64,000 nucleotides of DNA, taken from positions 2,666,001 through 2,730,000 of the forward strand of contig ML978121.1 of the NCBI GenBank assembly GCA_010015805.1, written 5' to 3'. The stretch comes from Rhizodiscina lignyota. Its lineage: Eukaryota > Ascomycota > Dothideomycetes > Aulographales > Rhizodiscinaceae. Positions 1 through 10,799 of the stretch are shown piece by piece. How positions within the stretch are numbered: position 1 is the stretch's first letter; each line of letters opens with the position of its first letter. Both the position numbers and the translations under genes were made by a program. Below the pieces are notes generated by a model, which was not told the origin of the DNA, did no database searches, and worked only from the letters and a program-made list of their open reading frames with translations.

Positions 1-137
1 TCAGACTGGGAAGTGTAGGATGTGGAATTGTAGACACTTACGTATCTATCGGGAAGAGCAAACTGTTTGCTACCACCAATGCCACTGAACCAGATATTGC
101 ATACACTATTGGCGGCGGATTTCTAAGAGACGACTGA
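1..137 (+). CDS. 3' end of an unidentified protein gene (partial)
   Basis: From base 3 one frame stays open to a TGA at 135-137. It encodes about 44 residues rich in Gly, Thr and Ile, including GSVGCGIVDTYVSIGKSKLF and ending IGGGFLRDD. The composition reads like the end of a folded protein, while the other frames are interrupted. The gene starts outside the window, so neither family nor exon structure can be judged. No function is proposed. It could also be a chance open stretch. Confidence 0.4.
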   Translation, partial: RLGSVGCGIVDTYVSIGKSKLFATTNATEPDIAYTIGGGFLRDD

Positions 138-2134
138 TTCGCCATGATGAAATGAGACTCGATCTATGGCCGTGCGATGTAGCCGCGATAAGGAATGCTG
201 AAACTGTTACAAAAATCAAGACTTCACAATAGCAGCTGTTGACCGCAGTCTAAAAGGGAATAGGAAAATCTATATCATCTTCGATATTGGCCTCATTCCC
301 ACAGATGCCCAAAAATGAGGTATATGATAGCTGACATTATTAATGATACTTTGGTGTCTGAGATGCCGAGGTACAATGAAGGATTATGACACTTCGGAGT
401 CCGAAGCCGTAACGACATGGGACCTCTTACGCACGCACTCACAAATTTAATTTTTCGATTCCCCCTAAGTTGAAGAGATGCCTCTAATGATTGAACGATG
501 CTCTAGTTACATCTCCAGGCACGACCGAAGAAGTCGTATGGCAAGGAGTATGCCAAATTTAATCACAATCGGTGGTCGCATTCACCGCGATTGACGGATC
601 GTGAGGATATGAGAGCAACTTCTGCTTTAACTTCATTTTGAGAGAGAAATTCATACCAATCCCGATTTCGGAAGTGGTTTACCCCGTAATTGAGTAATGA
701 AAGAAATGAGTTGAACATTGGTGGCTGGAAGAGGGAGGCCGGGTGGCGTTCGACCTGGTGCGCCTCATTATGGCACTTCCACTACGTTGTGTGACTTGCG
801 TCGAGATTCTCTTCAATTCTACTTCAATTCTGCCAAATTCTGCTCCAAGCAAACACCGCACGTTGTCCAAGCTGTCGATCGCCAGCGGGAATACAAAAGA
901 TCAAAATACCAACTTCTTCGGCAAGTTGCCCGATTTCAAAGAAGGCGAAGATGACATGGACTATGAGCAGCAGATGGCAGCACTCCGTGACTCACAAACC
1001 CGAAGGGCCGATCCTGGAGTTCGTGCGAGGAGGAGGGATATAATTGTGAAGCAGCAGGATCCGAGCGAATGATGTGAATGGCCCCTATTCGCTCGTTGAA
1101 AAATGAGCTGGATTGGGCTGAGCGTTCCAAATTTCGGTTCTAACATGCAAGATACCTAAGGCGCGAGGTTCGAATAGTGCGCATCTTTCGCGCAGGGGAT
1201 CTTCTTCAACCCCGACGAGACGGTGTACGACCTCATGTAGTGTGAGAAGAATCCTCTTCAAGTTTAAGCTCAAGGGTCTAAGAGAACACATGTTTTGTTG
1301 ATAGACGCTTCTTCAACACTAAGTATACTATATGGCAGACCGTGACTCTGAACGTCGTATTCCAAGCCCATGGATATTGGTGTATCCTTTCCCGTCGTTC
1401 ATGGCTCACTTCTGCCACCACATCTGTATAAGTTAAATGACATACATCGTATCGTGGCCATTCGGACGCGACTCAGTAATTGATGTGAAGCCCCGATTCT
1501 CGTCGTTAATAGAAATGAGAGAGGTGTGCACGAAAGTCTGCACAATGTCCGAACGGTGGTTGAAAGGACCGAAAAGCTCAGACTTTCCTTCATCTTCCCT
1601 GTCATTCGGCCAGTTCAGACGATATGCCTGAGGTGTTGAGACCCCCGAGCGCACGCAGCTACCTGTCGCCGAACGTTGACATTTGCGGGTTGCGACTCCG
1701 GTGTGGACAGGACAGCGGGCAAGAAACTTCACTGTCCATTGCCATTGCTCCGTGCATCAACCGGAATGATCTCTACCATCACCGAGGAAGGTATTGAGGG
1801 TGACAGTCAACCTCACGGCCAATCGGATTCTCAAATTAGGGCAAGTCGGCTGAAGAGGCCGGGGTTCTGCGAGTCATGCTGTAAGATTCCGGGGATTGTG
1901 ATTGGCTACAATGACTTCTCCGCAGAAGCGGCACTCAGAGCCGCAAGGGGGAAGAAATCGTCGACATGTGGAGAAATCGGACGCAGCTCTTTTGGCACCA
2001 AAAGCGGGCGAGCATGCGACGTGAACGAATTGTCTTCAGCGTGGAGATGCCTCATCAACGCCGTTCCGCCTCTGCAGACTTCCACCCGGTGGAGTGGCAG
2101 TCACCCTGAGATTGATCCCCAGGACTGTACGATG
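138..2134. other. Intergenic region, no supported gene
   Basis: About 2 kb without a convincing coding region. The longest open frame (1676-2161, +) has no family resemblance, and its composition is like that of the short shadow frames around it. The last 300 bases are the promoter of the sugar transporter. Confidence 0.55.
1859..2122. promoter_or_regulatory. Candidate CreA-type carbon repression sites
   Basis: Three matches to the SYGGRG consensus of the fungal carbon repressor CreA lie upstream of the sugar transporter: CCGGGG at 1859-1864, CCGGGG at 1889-1894, and CTGGGG on the minus strand at 2117-2122. Two sit 30 bp apart. Sugar transporters are common CreA targets, but the motif is short and occurs often by chance. 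Confidence 0.3.
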
Positions 2135-2140
2135 TATAAA
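2135..2140 (+). promoter_or_regulatory. TATA box of the sugar transporter
   Basis: A perfect TATAAA lies 116 bp before the chosen ATG at 2256, a normal position for a fungal core promoter with a short leader. Confidence 0.5.
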
Positions 2141-2255
2141 GAGGGGTCCCCATGGAGTTGAGATGATGATTATCAAGGCTCTCTTGCGATTTGTCTACTG
2201 GAGTTCTCAGGATTCGGCTCAAGGGCGCTCTGTTGCATATATACCTCTGACGACC

Positions 2256-4152
2256 ATGGACGACAAGAAGGACCTCCAAACCAAGACCGAGAAGCTCGGC
2301 GATGGCGCTGCTGACGATGTAATGCTCTTTGAGCCGGAGAAGCGGCCAATTGCTCAAGTGCTCAGAGAGAACCCATATATCGTTGGACTAGCTTGTGTAA
2401 GCACCTTGGCTTGTATACAATTCCAGGCTGTGATGTCCGCTGACCTCTTTGGTCACTCAGTTTGCAACGCTAGGTGGATTCCTGTTTGGATATGATCAAG
2501 GCGTCGTCAGTGGAATATTGACGATGGAATCCTTTGGCGCCAAGTTCCCTCGCATATATATGGATAGCGGGTTCAAAGGGTGGTTTACGTCCTCATTGCT
2601 ACTTGGTATGGAAGCAAGTCAAAGTTGATTGCGGAGTGGACTGACAATCTTTAGCTGCGTGGCTTGGTTCTCTCATCAATGGTCCTGTCTCAGACAAATT
2701 TGGCCGCAAGCATTCCATTTTGTTTGCTGTTGTGATTTTCGTATCTGGCTCTGCAATCCAAGCTGGTGCAGTCAGCATTCCCATGCTCTTCGTTGGTCGT
2801 ACCATTACTGGCATCCCGGTCGGAATGCTCACCATGGTGACGCCCCAATATCTCTCTGAGATCTCTGTGCCGACAATTCGTGGTACACTCGTGGTGCTCC
2901 AACAACTGAGCATCACCATTGGCATTCTGGTTAGCTACTGGTTGGAGTACGGGACTCACTACATCGGCGGTACTCGCTGTGATCCAACCATACCGTACAG
3001 TGGAGGCATGGCGAGCAAACCTACCTTTGACGCTTATCACGATGTTGGTCCAAACGGTTGTACAGGCCAGTCGGAAGCTTCATGGCGTGTGCCATTTGCC
3101 CTACAGATCTTCCCAGCTCTCGTTCTCGGCATAGGGATGCTTTTCTATCCGGAATCACCCAGATGGTGGCTCATGGTTGGCAAGGACCAGAAGGCTCTGG
3201 ACGCCCTGTCTCGCATCCGTCGTCTACCAACTGATGATCATATGCTCAGCACAGAATTCCTTGCCATCAAAGCTGATGTTCTCTTCGAGCAGTCTTACGT
3301 GCTTGAGCACTTCCACGGCTGGACTGGAATCCGACTCATGGCTGCCCAATACTTAGCTCTCGTCTCCACATGGCCAAACTTTCGTCGACTCAGCATTGGA
3401 AGCTGTATCATGTTCTTTCAGCAATTCATGGGCTGCAATGCCATGAGTAAGTTCGAGTAGCAAGCTTGATTGGGATACCTGTATTGACAAACAACATCAT
3501 AGTTTACTATGCGCCGACGATTTTTGGCCAATTAGGTCTCTCTGGAAACACAACGTCTCTTCTCGCCACAGGGGTTTATGGGATTGTCAACACGCTGTGG
3601 ACTCTTCCTGCCCTATTCTTAATTGACAAAGTCGGCCGCAGACCACTCCTCATGTGTGGTGCGTTAGGTACTTTCATCTCCCTCGTGATCGTCGGCGGCA
3701 TCGTTGGCGGTTATGGCTCGAATCTCGCAGCCAACAAAGCCGCTGGCTGGACCGGAATTGCATTCATCTACATCTACGACATTAACTTCTCATACTCCTT
3801 TGCTCCCATCGGGTGGGTCCTACCATCGGAGATATTTAACCTGGGCAACCGCTCAAAGGCTATGTCCATTACGACGTCCTCAACTTGGATGTGCAATTTC
3901 ATCATCGGGCTCGTAACGCCGGACATGCTGTCGACGATCAAATGGGGCACGTACATCTTCTTTGCGGCGTTCTGCCTGCTTGCGCTGGCATTTACCTACT
4001 TCTTTGTGCCGGAGACGAAGGGCAGGAGTTTGGAGGACATGGACTTGGTATTTGGAGATAATGCAGCACATGAAGAGAAAGCACATTTGGTGAGGATTGC
4101 TCAAGGGTTGAGAATTGAGGCAGAGCAGGAGAATAGGGCAGCGCAAGTCTGA
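2256..4152 (+). CDS. MFS sugar (hexose-type) transporter
   Basis: Predicted 12-helix plasma-membrane sugar/H+ symporter of the major facilitator superfamily, sugar porter family. Four exons: 2256-2396, 2461-2605, 2655-3446, 3503-4152. All three introns are 49-64 nt with GT-AG ends, and the phases join to 575 residues. Splicing restores family motifs: GGFLFGYDQGVVSGIL in helix 1, then SDKFGRK in the first cytoplasmic loop, PESPRWW before the central loop, DKVGRRPLL, and the C-terminal PETKGRSLEDMD. The start at 2256 gives a short hydrophilic N terminus typical of the family; the open frame continues upstream but without resemblance. The substrate cannot be fixed from sequence. Glucose or another monosaccharide is likeliest, and a quinate- or polyol-type carrier is possible. 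A TATA box and CreA-like sites lie upstream. Confidence 0.93.
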
Positions 4153-4407
4153 GTGTCATGAGCGGAAGAGCAATGACGCAATAGGTATTCATTTGCATTC
4201 ACGCTATGCAAGGTCTGAGTTGAAGAATGGCTTTGCTCAGGACTCTCAAGTGAAGCTGGAGCAGTTCAGATGGTCACAAGTCTCATCTGTCACGCAGGCG
4301 CGACTGAAAAGCGCGCCTTCCTTCACACTGCCGCGCCGACTTCGCATTCACAACAACAACAAACTTTTCATTTCGGCTTCTACCGCTTTTTGCCGCCTTG
4401 CCATCAC

Positions 4408-4414
4408 TATAAAA
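4408..4414 (+). promoter_or_regulatory. TATA box of the zinc-knuckle gene
   Basis: TATAAAA lies 149 bp before the ATG at 4557. It is followed by a pyrimidine- and CAA-rich leader, as is common for highly expressed fungal genes. Confidence 0.45.
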
Positions 4415-4556
4415 ACGCCGCCCCTCCGCGCGAACCTTTTGTTTTTCTCTTTCACCACAACAACAACCTCTGCGCGTATCCCGCGCGCATTTGCACTTTG
4501 CATCATTCTGCAAGCTTCTCTTCCTTCTTTAACTGTTATATCTTGTTCAAGTAACA

Positions 4557-5647
4557 ATGCCTGCCCTCCCGGCAAACCCTTGGTACGAGGGCGAGCGTCG
4601 CGAGATTAAGCCAAGGAGGACTATCTGCACGACCTGCGACAGGACCATCATGAGCAAGGATTGGATCGGTCACACCAACGGCAAGATGCATCGCGAGAAG
4701 ACGGTCTTGAGGGAGATCTTGGAGAAGGCTGCTGCTGCTGGTGTCGCCAAGTCGAGTGAAGGCGCTGGCTGGGGTGCTTCCGGTGCCTCTGGTCTGACCG
4801 ACGTGACCAACAAGCCTCGTGGAGGCATGGAATGTCATAATTGCGGTCAAGGTGAGTAACACGCGCCTCAAGTCGCCCTCAAACTTTGCGCGACACGCTT
4901 TCTCGTTGTAAGGACAGACTAACTTATGTAGCCGGTCACAAGAAGAGCGACTGCACCGAGCCTCCTTCTGCGCGCAATGTTGAGTGCCGTAAGTGTCAGC
5001 AGGGTGAGTGTTTCCTTTCAACCTTTTCACTCTTCAACCTCACTCATAACACGCGATCTTCTTTTAACAACGTCACAGTTGGCCACTTCGCCAAGGACTG
5101 CCCCAAGGGTGGCTTCGCCTGCCACAACTGCGACCAGCAAGGCCACAAGTCTAAGGACTGCCCTGAGCCAAAGGTGCCCAAGTGCAAGAACTGTGACGAG
5201 CGCGGCCACATTGCGAAGGAGTGCCCGAAGCCGAAGGACTGGAGCCGCATCACTTGCAACAACTGCGGCAACACGGGTCATGGCGCTAAGCGTTGCCCAA
5301 ACCCTCCTGCCGAGCCTCAGGCGAGTGGCGGTGGATGGGGCGACAATGGCGCTGGCTCTGGAGCTTCTGGTAGCTGGGACACCAATGGTGCTGCTGCTAC
5401 TGGCGCCGCCGCTGGAGGCTGGGACAACCCAAGTACGACTGCTGAGACTGGTGCCGCTGCTACCGGCGCCGCCACTGGAGGCTGGGACAACCCAAGTACG
5501 ACTGCTGAGAATGGTACTACCGGCGAGGCTCGCAACATCGAGGGCGCCAAGGAATTCTTCGGTACATACGGCAGCGTCGACGGCAACCCGACCGGTGGAC
5601 AGTCTTCCAACAGCTGGGACGACAACAACAACGATGGTGGTTGGTGA
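4557..5647 (+). CDS. CCHC zinc-knuckle protein (CNBP/Gis2-like) with N-terminal C2H2 finger
   Basis: Likely cytoplasmic nucleic-acid-binding protein. Exons 4557-4851, 4932-5003 and 5079-5647 encode 311 residues. Near the N terminus is a C-x2-C-x11-H-x5-H finger (C24, C27, H39, H45). It is followed by five CCHC knuckles of the form C-x2-C-x4-H-x4-C, such as CHNCDQQGHKSKDC and CKNCDERGHIAKEC. The C-terminal 120 residues are low-complexity Gly/Ala/Thr/Trp, with a 21-residue unit containing GGWDNPSTTAE present twice. Yeast Gis2 and animal CNBP, built from the same knuckles, bind mRNA and affect translation; a similar role is inferred here. The extra C2H2 finger and the glycine-tryptophan tail distinguish it from Gis2. 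Both introns interrupt successive knuckles at the same codon and phase. Confidence 0.88.
5414..5510 (+). repeat. In-frame 63-bp tandem duplication in the zinc-knuckle gene
   Basis: A stretch of about 34 bases beginning GGAGGCTGGGACAACCC is identical at 5414 and 5477, a 63-bp period equal to 21 codons. The near identity points to a recent slippage event that preserved the frame. Confidence 0.8.
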
Positions 5648-6605
5648 GAGTCCTCTACTCATGGACCTTATAAAGGCTGATCACCCCGTTCGGCCTTTCT
5701 TACGCTGGCTGGTGGTGGGATTTCAATGGTTCCATAATGCTAGCTATTGGCGAGCTTGATTGGAACTCATGAAGATTTCTGTGGCTCGCAGTCATGTGGT
5801 TTTTCTTTCTTCTTTGCGACATCTGGCAGTTTACGATGCAACTCGATTGGTGACAAGTCCTCCGTATGATGCGGATGACGAGTCTACGATACAAATGAAT
5901 TTGCGACTTGAACTTTCAAACGACTCTGTAACTCTACTCTAGTACATAGGCCTCTAGTTGGAGATTACCTCAAACCACATGCGACTAAACTCTAGTGCTT
6001 GAGCAATCTTGACGTTCAACCGTGACTTCCGCCATGTACCTCAAAACATGACGTGAACTTTAACCTCATAGTATGAAATTACTGCGTCACTCTAATACCG
6101 ACGCCAACTCCAATATTTCGGTCGATCAGGAATGATCTCCGAACTCATCGATCTGTAGGCAAGGCTTAACCAAAAGCTTCGCGAAGATCAACGGTAGTAC
6201 GTACGTCACGACCCGCTCCACACAATCCGTTCAACCAACAACGCAATCCATAAAAGAAACGTGCAATTCCCTTATTACTCAAAACAACTATCTTGCAGAT
6301 TCGATGTCCCAAAGTTGTGGAATTGCTCCATTCTATTCACTCAATACAACTGTGAGAAGTGTGCGTGAAGCAGAATGCTGATGTCACAATTGTTATCATG
6401 CGATTCACGAGATGGTGTCTGGCAGTATATAAGACAAAATGTATGGCAACAACTAGCATGCCGTCTGACTGTCATATGGGCATTGATATCACATTTATTT
6501 TCACTGTCTGAATTTTCTATTTAATTCTGTACTGCGGCATAACTATTGAATCGCCTCAAGATTTCCATCCAGCTACTCTTTTTATCCGCATAACAACCGA
6601 CGACA
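5648..6605. other. Intergenic region with a TATA element
   Basis: No open frame of note. TATATAAG at 6426-6433 lies 173-180 bp before the next ATG, followed by an AT-rich leader. Nothing else is recognisable. Confidence 0.5.
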
Positions 6606-7014
6606 ATGCGCTTCGCAATAGTCCTCACGTCTCTCATGGCGGCGTTCGTGTCATCTAGCGTCTTGGATATTCCACAAGTGATCGACCTCTATGTGAGTAG
6701 CTGATAACCTCTATACCTTTCAATGCTCGAACTAATCGTCACAGGGCCGTCAAGACAAGAGCTCCAGCTCCGCCAGTGTCAGCACAGTTACATCCACGAC
6801 GACAGCACAGACTAGCTCGTCCGCCAATCCTATGACCTCGTCTCCCTCGAACCTCACCGTCCAAGGTGGTTCGGGCGATGCAGGTGGCGGCACGAGCGCA
6901 GGCACTTCGGACGCTGGGAGATCGTTCGACACGAATATGATGCTGGTGGTCACGATAGCTGGTATGATTTCTGTTGGAACGCTCATGGTGGGAGACAGAG
7001 GGCAACATGCATAA
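6606..7014 (+). CDS. Small Ser/Thr-rich secreted or wall-anchored protein
   Basis: Two exons, 6606-6692 and 6745-7014, encode 118 residues with one 52-nt GTGAGT-CACAG intron. The N terminus MRFAIVLTSLMAAFVSSSV is a clear signal peptide. The middle is dominated by Ser, Thr and Gly, as in O-glycosylated wall proteins. A hydrophobic stretch, MMLVVTIAGMISVGTLMV, lies just before the end, consistent with a GPI-attachment signal, though a charged GDRGQHA tail after it is not ideal. No enzymatic motif is present. The role is unknown; a short cell-surface mucin is the best description. It converges on the MCCB gene with 171 bp between the stops. Confidence 0.6.
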
Positions 7015-7185
7015 ATGTAGCACTCCTCTAAATTGCTGGCGCTCAGCAGGTCGTGAGGGCGGTTGGAGGTATGATGAGTAAAAGTGAACACTGAGGGACA
7101 AGAGAACCATCGTTAATAGTCTTTAGCGTAATCGTCAGGTCATGTATCATACAACTCGTTGACTCTGTATGACATACCTCTGCTC

Positions 7186-8970
7186 CTACATCCTGAAAAC
7201 GCCCCATCTCGTCTCGCCGCCCAGGGCCTCTCTCTCCCTTAGGCCTTCTCCGGAAGACGCCATCCTCAATCCCATGCCGAGCACTCTCCTCGTATGACTC
7301 GGTGGAATGATACCGTCATCCCACAACCTCGCACTACCAAACGTGGCCAAACTCTCCCTCTCAATCCTTGCCTTAAGCTCCGGGTCCGCTTGCCGTCCCA
7401 CCGCCTCCATGACTGCAGACAGTTGCTCCGGCCCCATAACTGATGTTCGTGCATTCGGCCAGGTGAAGAGCAGACGGGGCGAATATGCACGACCGCACAT
7501 ACCGTAATTCCCAGCTCCCGCGCTGCTTCCGAAGACGACGGTGAATTTAGGCACATCCGCACATGCTACGGCCGTAACCAGCTTCGCGCCGTTCTTTGCG
7601 ATGCCGCCCTTCTCGGCGTCGGCGCCAACCATGAAGCCGGATATGTTTTGTAGGAAGAGCAAAGGGATGCGGCGTTTGGCGCAGAGCTGAATGAAGTGCG
7701 CTCCTTTGAGGGAAGATTCAGAGAAGAGGATACCGTTGTTCGCAAGGATACCGATCGGTTGTCCTTGGATCTTTGCGAAGCCGGTGACAAGAGTGCTGCC
7801 GTAGTCCTTCTTGAACTCTGCAAATTCGCTGCCGTCTACTATCCTCGCTATTACTTCGTGTGCGGGAATTTGTCTCCTCAAATTCGTGCCTACAATGCCG
7901 CCAAGCTCCTCTGGATCATACAGAGGCTCTTTCCAGGCAGTTGTCTTTCCAGATCCATCGTCTGAGCCTATTCCCAGAGTTGCTCCCATGCCCAGAGGCC
8001 AGTTCAATCTTGAAACGCATCTCCTTGCTAGCACAAGTGCATGAGCGTCGTCCACAGCCAGGTAATCTGTTACGCCGCTGACCTCGGAGTGCAACTTCCC
8101 ACCACCAAGCTCTTCTGCGCTCACGACCTCTCCAGTTGCAGCCTTCACAAGCGGCGGGCCAGCTAGAAATATGTGGCCCTGCTCCGCTACAATGATACTC
8201 TCGTCACTCATGCTAGGCACATAAGCACCTCCCGCCGTACAAGGCCCCATTACAATAGAGATTTGTGGTATATTCAACGATGACATCCTCGCCTGGTTGT
8301 AGAATATGCGTCCGAAGTGCTCTTTATCTGGGAAGACGTCTGCCTGATGTGGAAGGTTTGCACCACCTGAGTCTACTAAGTACAGACAAGGCAGTCTGTT
8401 CTCCTGCGCAATCGCCTGGGCGCGAAGATGTTTCTTCACAGTGACCGGATAATACGTTCCACCTTTGACCGTGCTATCATTCGCAACAATCATGCATGTC
8501 ACTCCCTCTACCGTCCCAATACCCGTGACAATGCCTCCAGCGGGTACGTCTTCGCCAGGATACGCATCGTATCCGGCCAATTGGCTCAGCTCGAGGAACG
8601 GAGATCCGGGATCAAGCAAGGCAGTAACACGGTCGCGTACTAGCATCTTGCCTCTAGCAGTATGCTTGTCTCTTGCTTTCTGAGAGCCGCCGAGGGTAAT
8701 CCGGCTGTGCAGGGACGACATTTGATCGAGGAGCTCACTCATTGCTGCGGCGTTCTCTTTGAATTCGGCGGACGAGGTGTCTACATTGGTAGGGATGACG
8801 GATAGGGCAGAGGCATGGTGCGAATGAGAGTGTGTCGCTAGGCTGCGGCTTTGCGAATGCCATTGAGAAGGTCGTCGTCTTAGACATGGTCGTATAGACG
8901 AGCGTGCGGATGTGCGGGTCGCGGTTCGGAGGAGGGATAGGAGGGAGGGCGAAGGCGCAGGTGGTGGCAT
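7186..8970 (-). CDS. mccB: 3-methylcrotonyl-CoA carboxylase beta subunit, mitochondrial
   Basis: Biotin-dependent carboxylase carboxyltransferase subunit. With the biotin-bearing alpha subunit it converts 3-methylcrotonyl-CoA to 3-methylglutaconyl-CoA in leucine breakdown in the mitochondrial matrix. The gene is one exon of 594 residues, a normal length. The first ~45 residues are Arg/Ser-rich and lack acids, as in a mitochondrial presequence. The N- and C-terminal carboxyltransferase halves follow, with family landmarks such as [61 protein letters not shown] and the later [11 protein letters not shown]. Propionyl-CoA carboxylase beta is the main alternative, but the [13 protein letters not shown] block fits MCC. 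The gene is divergent from IVD, the enzyme one step earlier in the pathway. Confidence 0.95.
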   Translation of the reverse strand: MPPPAPSPSLLSLLRTATRTSARSSIRPCLRRRPSQWHSQSRSLATHSHSHHASALSVIPTNVDTSSAEFKENAAAMSELLDQMSSLHSRITLGGSQKARDKHTARGKMLVRDRVTALLDPGSPFLELSQLAGYDAYPGEDVPAGGIVTGIGTVEGVTCMIVANDSTVKGGTYYPVTVKKHLRAQAIAQENRLPCLYLVDSGGANLPHQADVFPDKEHFGRIFYNQARMSSLNIPQISIVMGPCTAGGAYVPSMSDESIIVAEQGHIFLAGPPLVKAATGEVVSAEELGGGKLHSEVSGVTDYLAVDDAHALVLARRCVSRLNWPLGMGATLGIGSDDGSGKTTAWKEPLYDPEELGGIVGTNLRRQIPAHEVIARIVDGSEFAEFKKDYGSTLVTGFAKIQGQPIGILANNGILFSESSLKGAHFIQLCAKRRIPLLFLQNISGFMVGADAEKGGIAKNGAKLVTAVACADVPKFTVVFGSSAGAGNYGMCGRAYSPRLLFTWPNARTSVMGPEQLSAVMEAVGRQADPELKARIERESLATFGSARLWDDGIIPPSHTRRVLGMGLRMASSGEGLREREALGGETRWGVFRM

Positions 8971-9197
8971 TGCTGGGGACTGAAGAGATGGTAGGGAAAG
9001 GATGTATTCTGCCCTGGTTCAAGAGTTGAAGCAGAATTGAACGTGAAGTAGAGACGTATAGCTCGGCTTTGAAGAACTGGAGTGAGGGATGACATCGTAT
9101 CTGGGGTCTAATGCCGATGGTAACCGGCCACGGCATGCGGAGAACGAGGACAAACCTTCGCAGCTGATGGCAGCGCATCATTTCAACAATATTCACA
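8971..9197. promoter_or_regulatory. Shared divergent promoter of mccB and ivdA
   Basis: Only 227 bp separate the two start codons, so the leucine-catabolism pair must share regulatory DNA. CCGGCCACGG at 9124-9133 differs by one base from CCGG-NN-CCGG, the site recognised by Leu3-type zinc-cluster regulators. This may be chance. Confidence 0.5.
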
Positions 9198-10683
9198 ATG
9201 GCCTCAAGATTTGCACCAAGGCTGTTCTCACAGTCCTTTCGACAACTCTCCCGCCCGCAGCGACACATAATCTCTCTAAATGCGCGACGGGCCGCGTCGA
9301 CCAAACATCCTCGCGGCTTCGTTGCGCCGACGAGCGAAGAGCTGGATGAGTTGAGAGAAAGAGTTCAGGAGTTTACAAGTACGTTGTTCTACCACTTTGC
9401 CCTTTAGAATGTACTGATAGAATGTTAGGACGAGAGATATCCGAAGATGTCGCCCAGACCACCGACCACAGCAACGAATTTCCCACGGACATGTGGCAGA
9501 AGCTTGGAGATGCAGGATTACTCGGCATAACGGCAGATGAGGAGTATGGAGGGTTAGGGATGGGATATCAAGCACATTGTGTAGTCATGGAGGAGCTGAG
9601 CCGGGCGTCAGGTGCGTCTGAAGCTTCCAACAGGACTTCCTGGCTCTCTTTTCCATGAGACAACATACTAATGTCGTAGGCAGCATCGGCCTCTCCTACG
9701 CTGCTCACTCCCAACTCTGCGTCAATCAGTTAATGCTTAATGGCTCTCCTGACCAAAAAGCAAAGTTCCTCCCCGACCTCCTATCAGGTGCGAAGGTTGG
9801 CGCGCTCGCCATGTCAGAGCACTCTGCCGGATCAGACGTTGTGAGCATGAAGATGGCCGCGAAAGAAGTGGACGGCGGATACCTTCTCAACGGCACCAAG
9901 ATGTGGATCACAAACGGGCCTGACGCGTCGACAATCATCGTGTACGCGAAGACCGACCCTAAAGGTGGTAGTAAGGGCATCACGGCCTTTATAATCGACC
10001 TCTCGCAGCAGGAGACAGCAAAGGGATTCTCTGTTGCAAGAAAATTGGATAAACTGGGCATGCGTGGAAGCAATACGGGCGAGCTCATCTTTGACGACGT
10101 CTTCGTCCCGCGCGAGAATGTGCTTGGCAAAGTCAACCGGGGTGTCCGAGTACTGATGGAGGGCCTGGATCTGGAAAGATTAGTTCTTAGCGCTGGACCA
10201 TTGGGTATCATGAAGGCATGTCTCGACACTGCCCTGCCCTACGTGCATACGAGACAACAATTTGGAGCACCCATCGCCAGTCAGCAACTGGTACAGGGAA
10301 AGCTGGCAGATATGTACACCAAGTATCGTGCAAGCCAATCTTTCACATTAGCAGTTGCCAAAGAGGTCGATGAGTCTGCAACTAAAGGATCTTCTTCCGC
10401 CGTCCTCGATGGGGAAAACAAGGAAGAGGCAGCAGAGTCGGGCACTGGTGCAGTAGTGAAGACGCAAGACTGTGCAGGGGCTATTCTGTATGCTGCAGAG
10501 AGAGCGACAGAATGCGCGCTTGACTGCATACAATTGCTAGGAGGGACTGGATATGTCAACGAGGTTTCAGCTGGAAGGCTGCTGAGGGATGCGAAGTTGT
10601 ACGAGATTGGAGCAGGGACGAGTGAAGTCAGAAGAATGGTCATTGGACGAGCTTTCAACAAAGAATTCGGAGTCGGCCGATGA
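9198..10683 (+). CDS. ivdA: Isovaleryl-CoA dehydrogenase, mitochondrial
   Basis: FAD acyl-CoA dehydrogenase that oxidises isovaleryl-CoA to 3-methylcrotonyl-CoA in leucine degradation. Exons 9198-9378, 9429-9611 and 9680-10683 join in phase to 455 residues. The N terminus is an Arg/Ser-rich mitochondrial presequence. Family motifs are visible: [47 protein letters not shown], and near the end [17 protein letters not shown]. The block [13 protein letters not shown] carries the glutamate that serves as catalytic base in isovaleryl-CoA dehydrogenases, unlike most acyl-CoA dehydrogenases, which use a later glutamate; this supports the assignment. A ~28-residue acidic, Ser-rich insertion (about 10371-10455) before [14 protein letters not shown] is unusual. 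It is not bounded by good splice sites, so it is probably translated. Confidence 0.94.
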
Positions 10684-10799
10684 TACAGCTCTTGAGCATT
10701 GCTAATTGTGAGATACCAAGAGTCTTCGGCATTGTTTGAACACCATCGTTGGTCACGAGCCTCGTCGCCTGTGTCGGGGATATCGCCTCCAGTATCGGT

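Noticed and set aside
1676-2161. 161-codon open frame on the plus strand
   Set aside because: No family motif, no ATG-supported start with a leader, and it runs into the transporter promoter with its TATA box.
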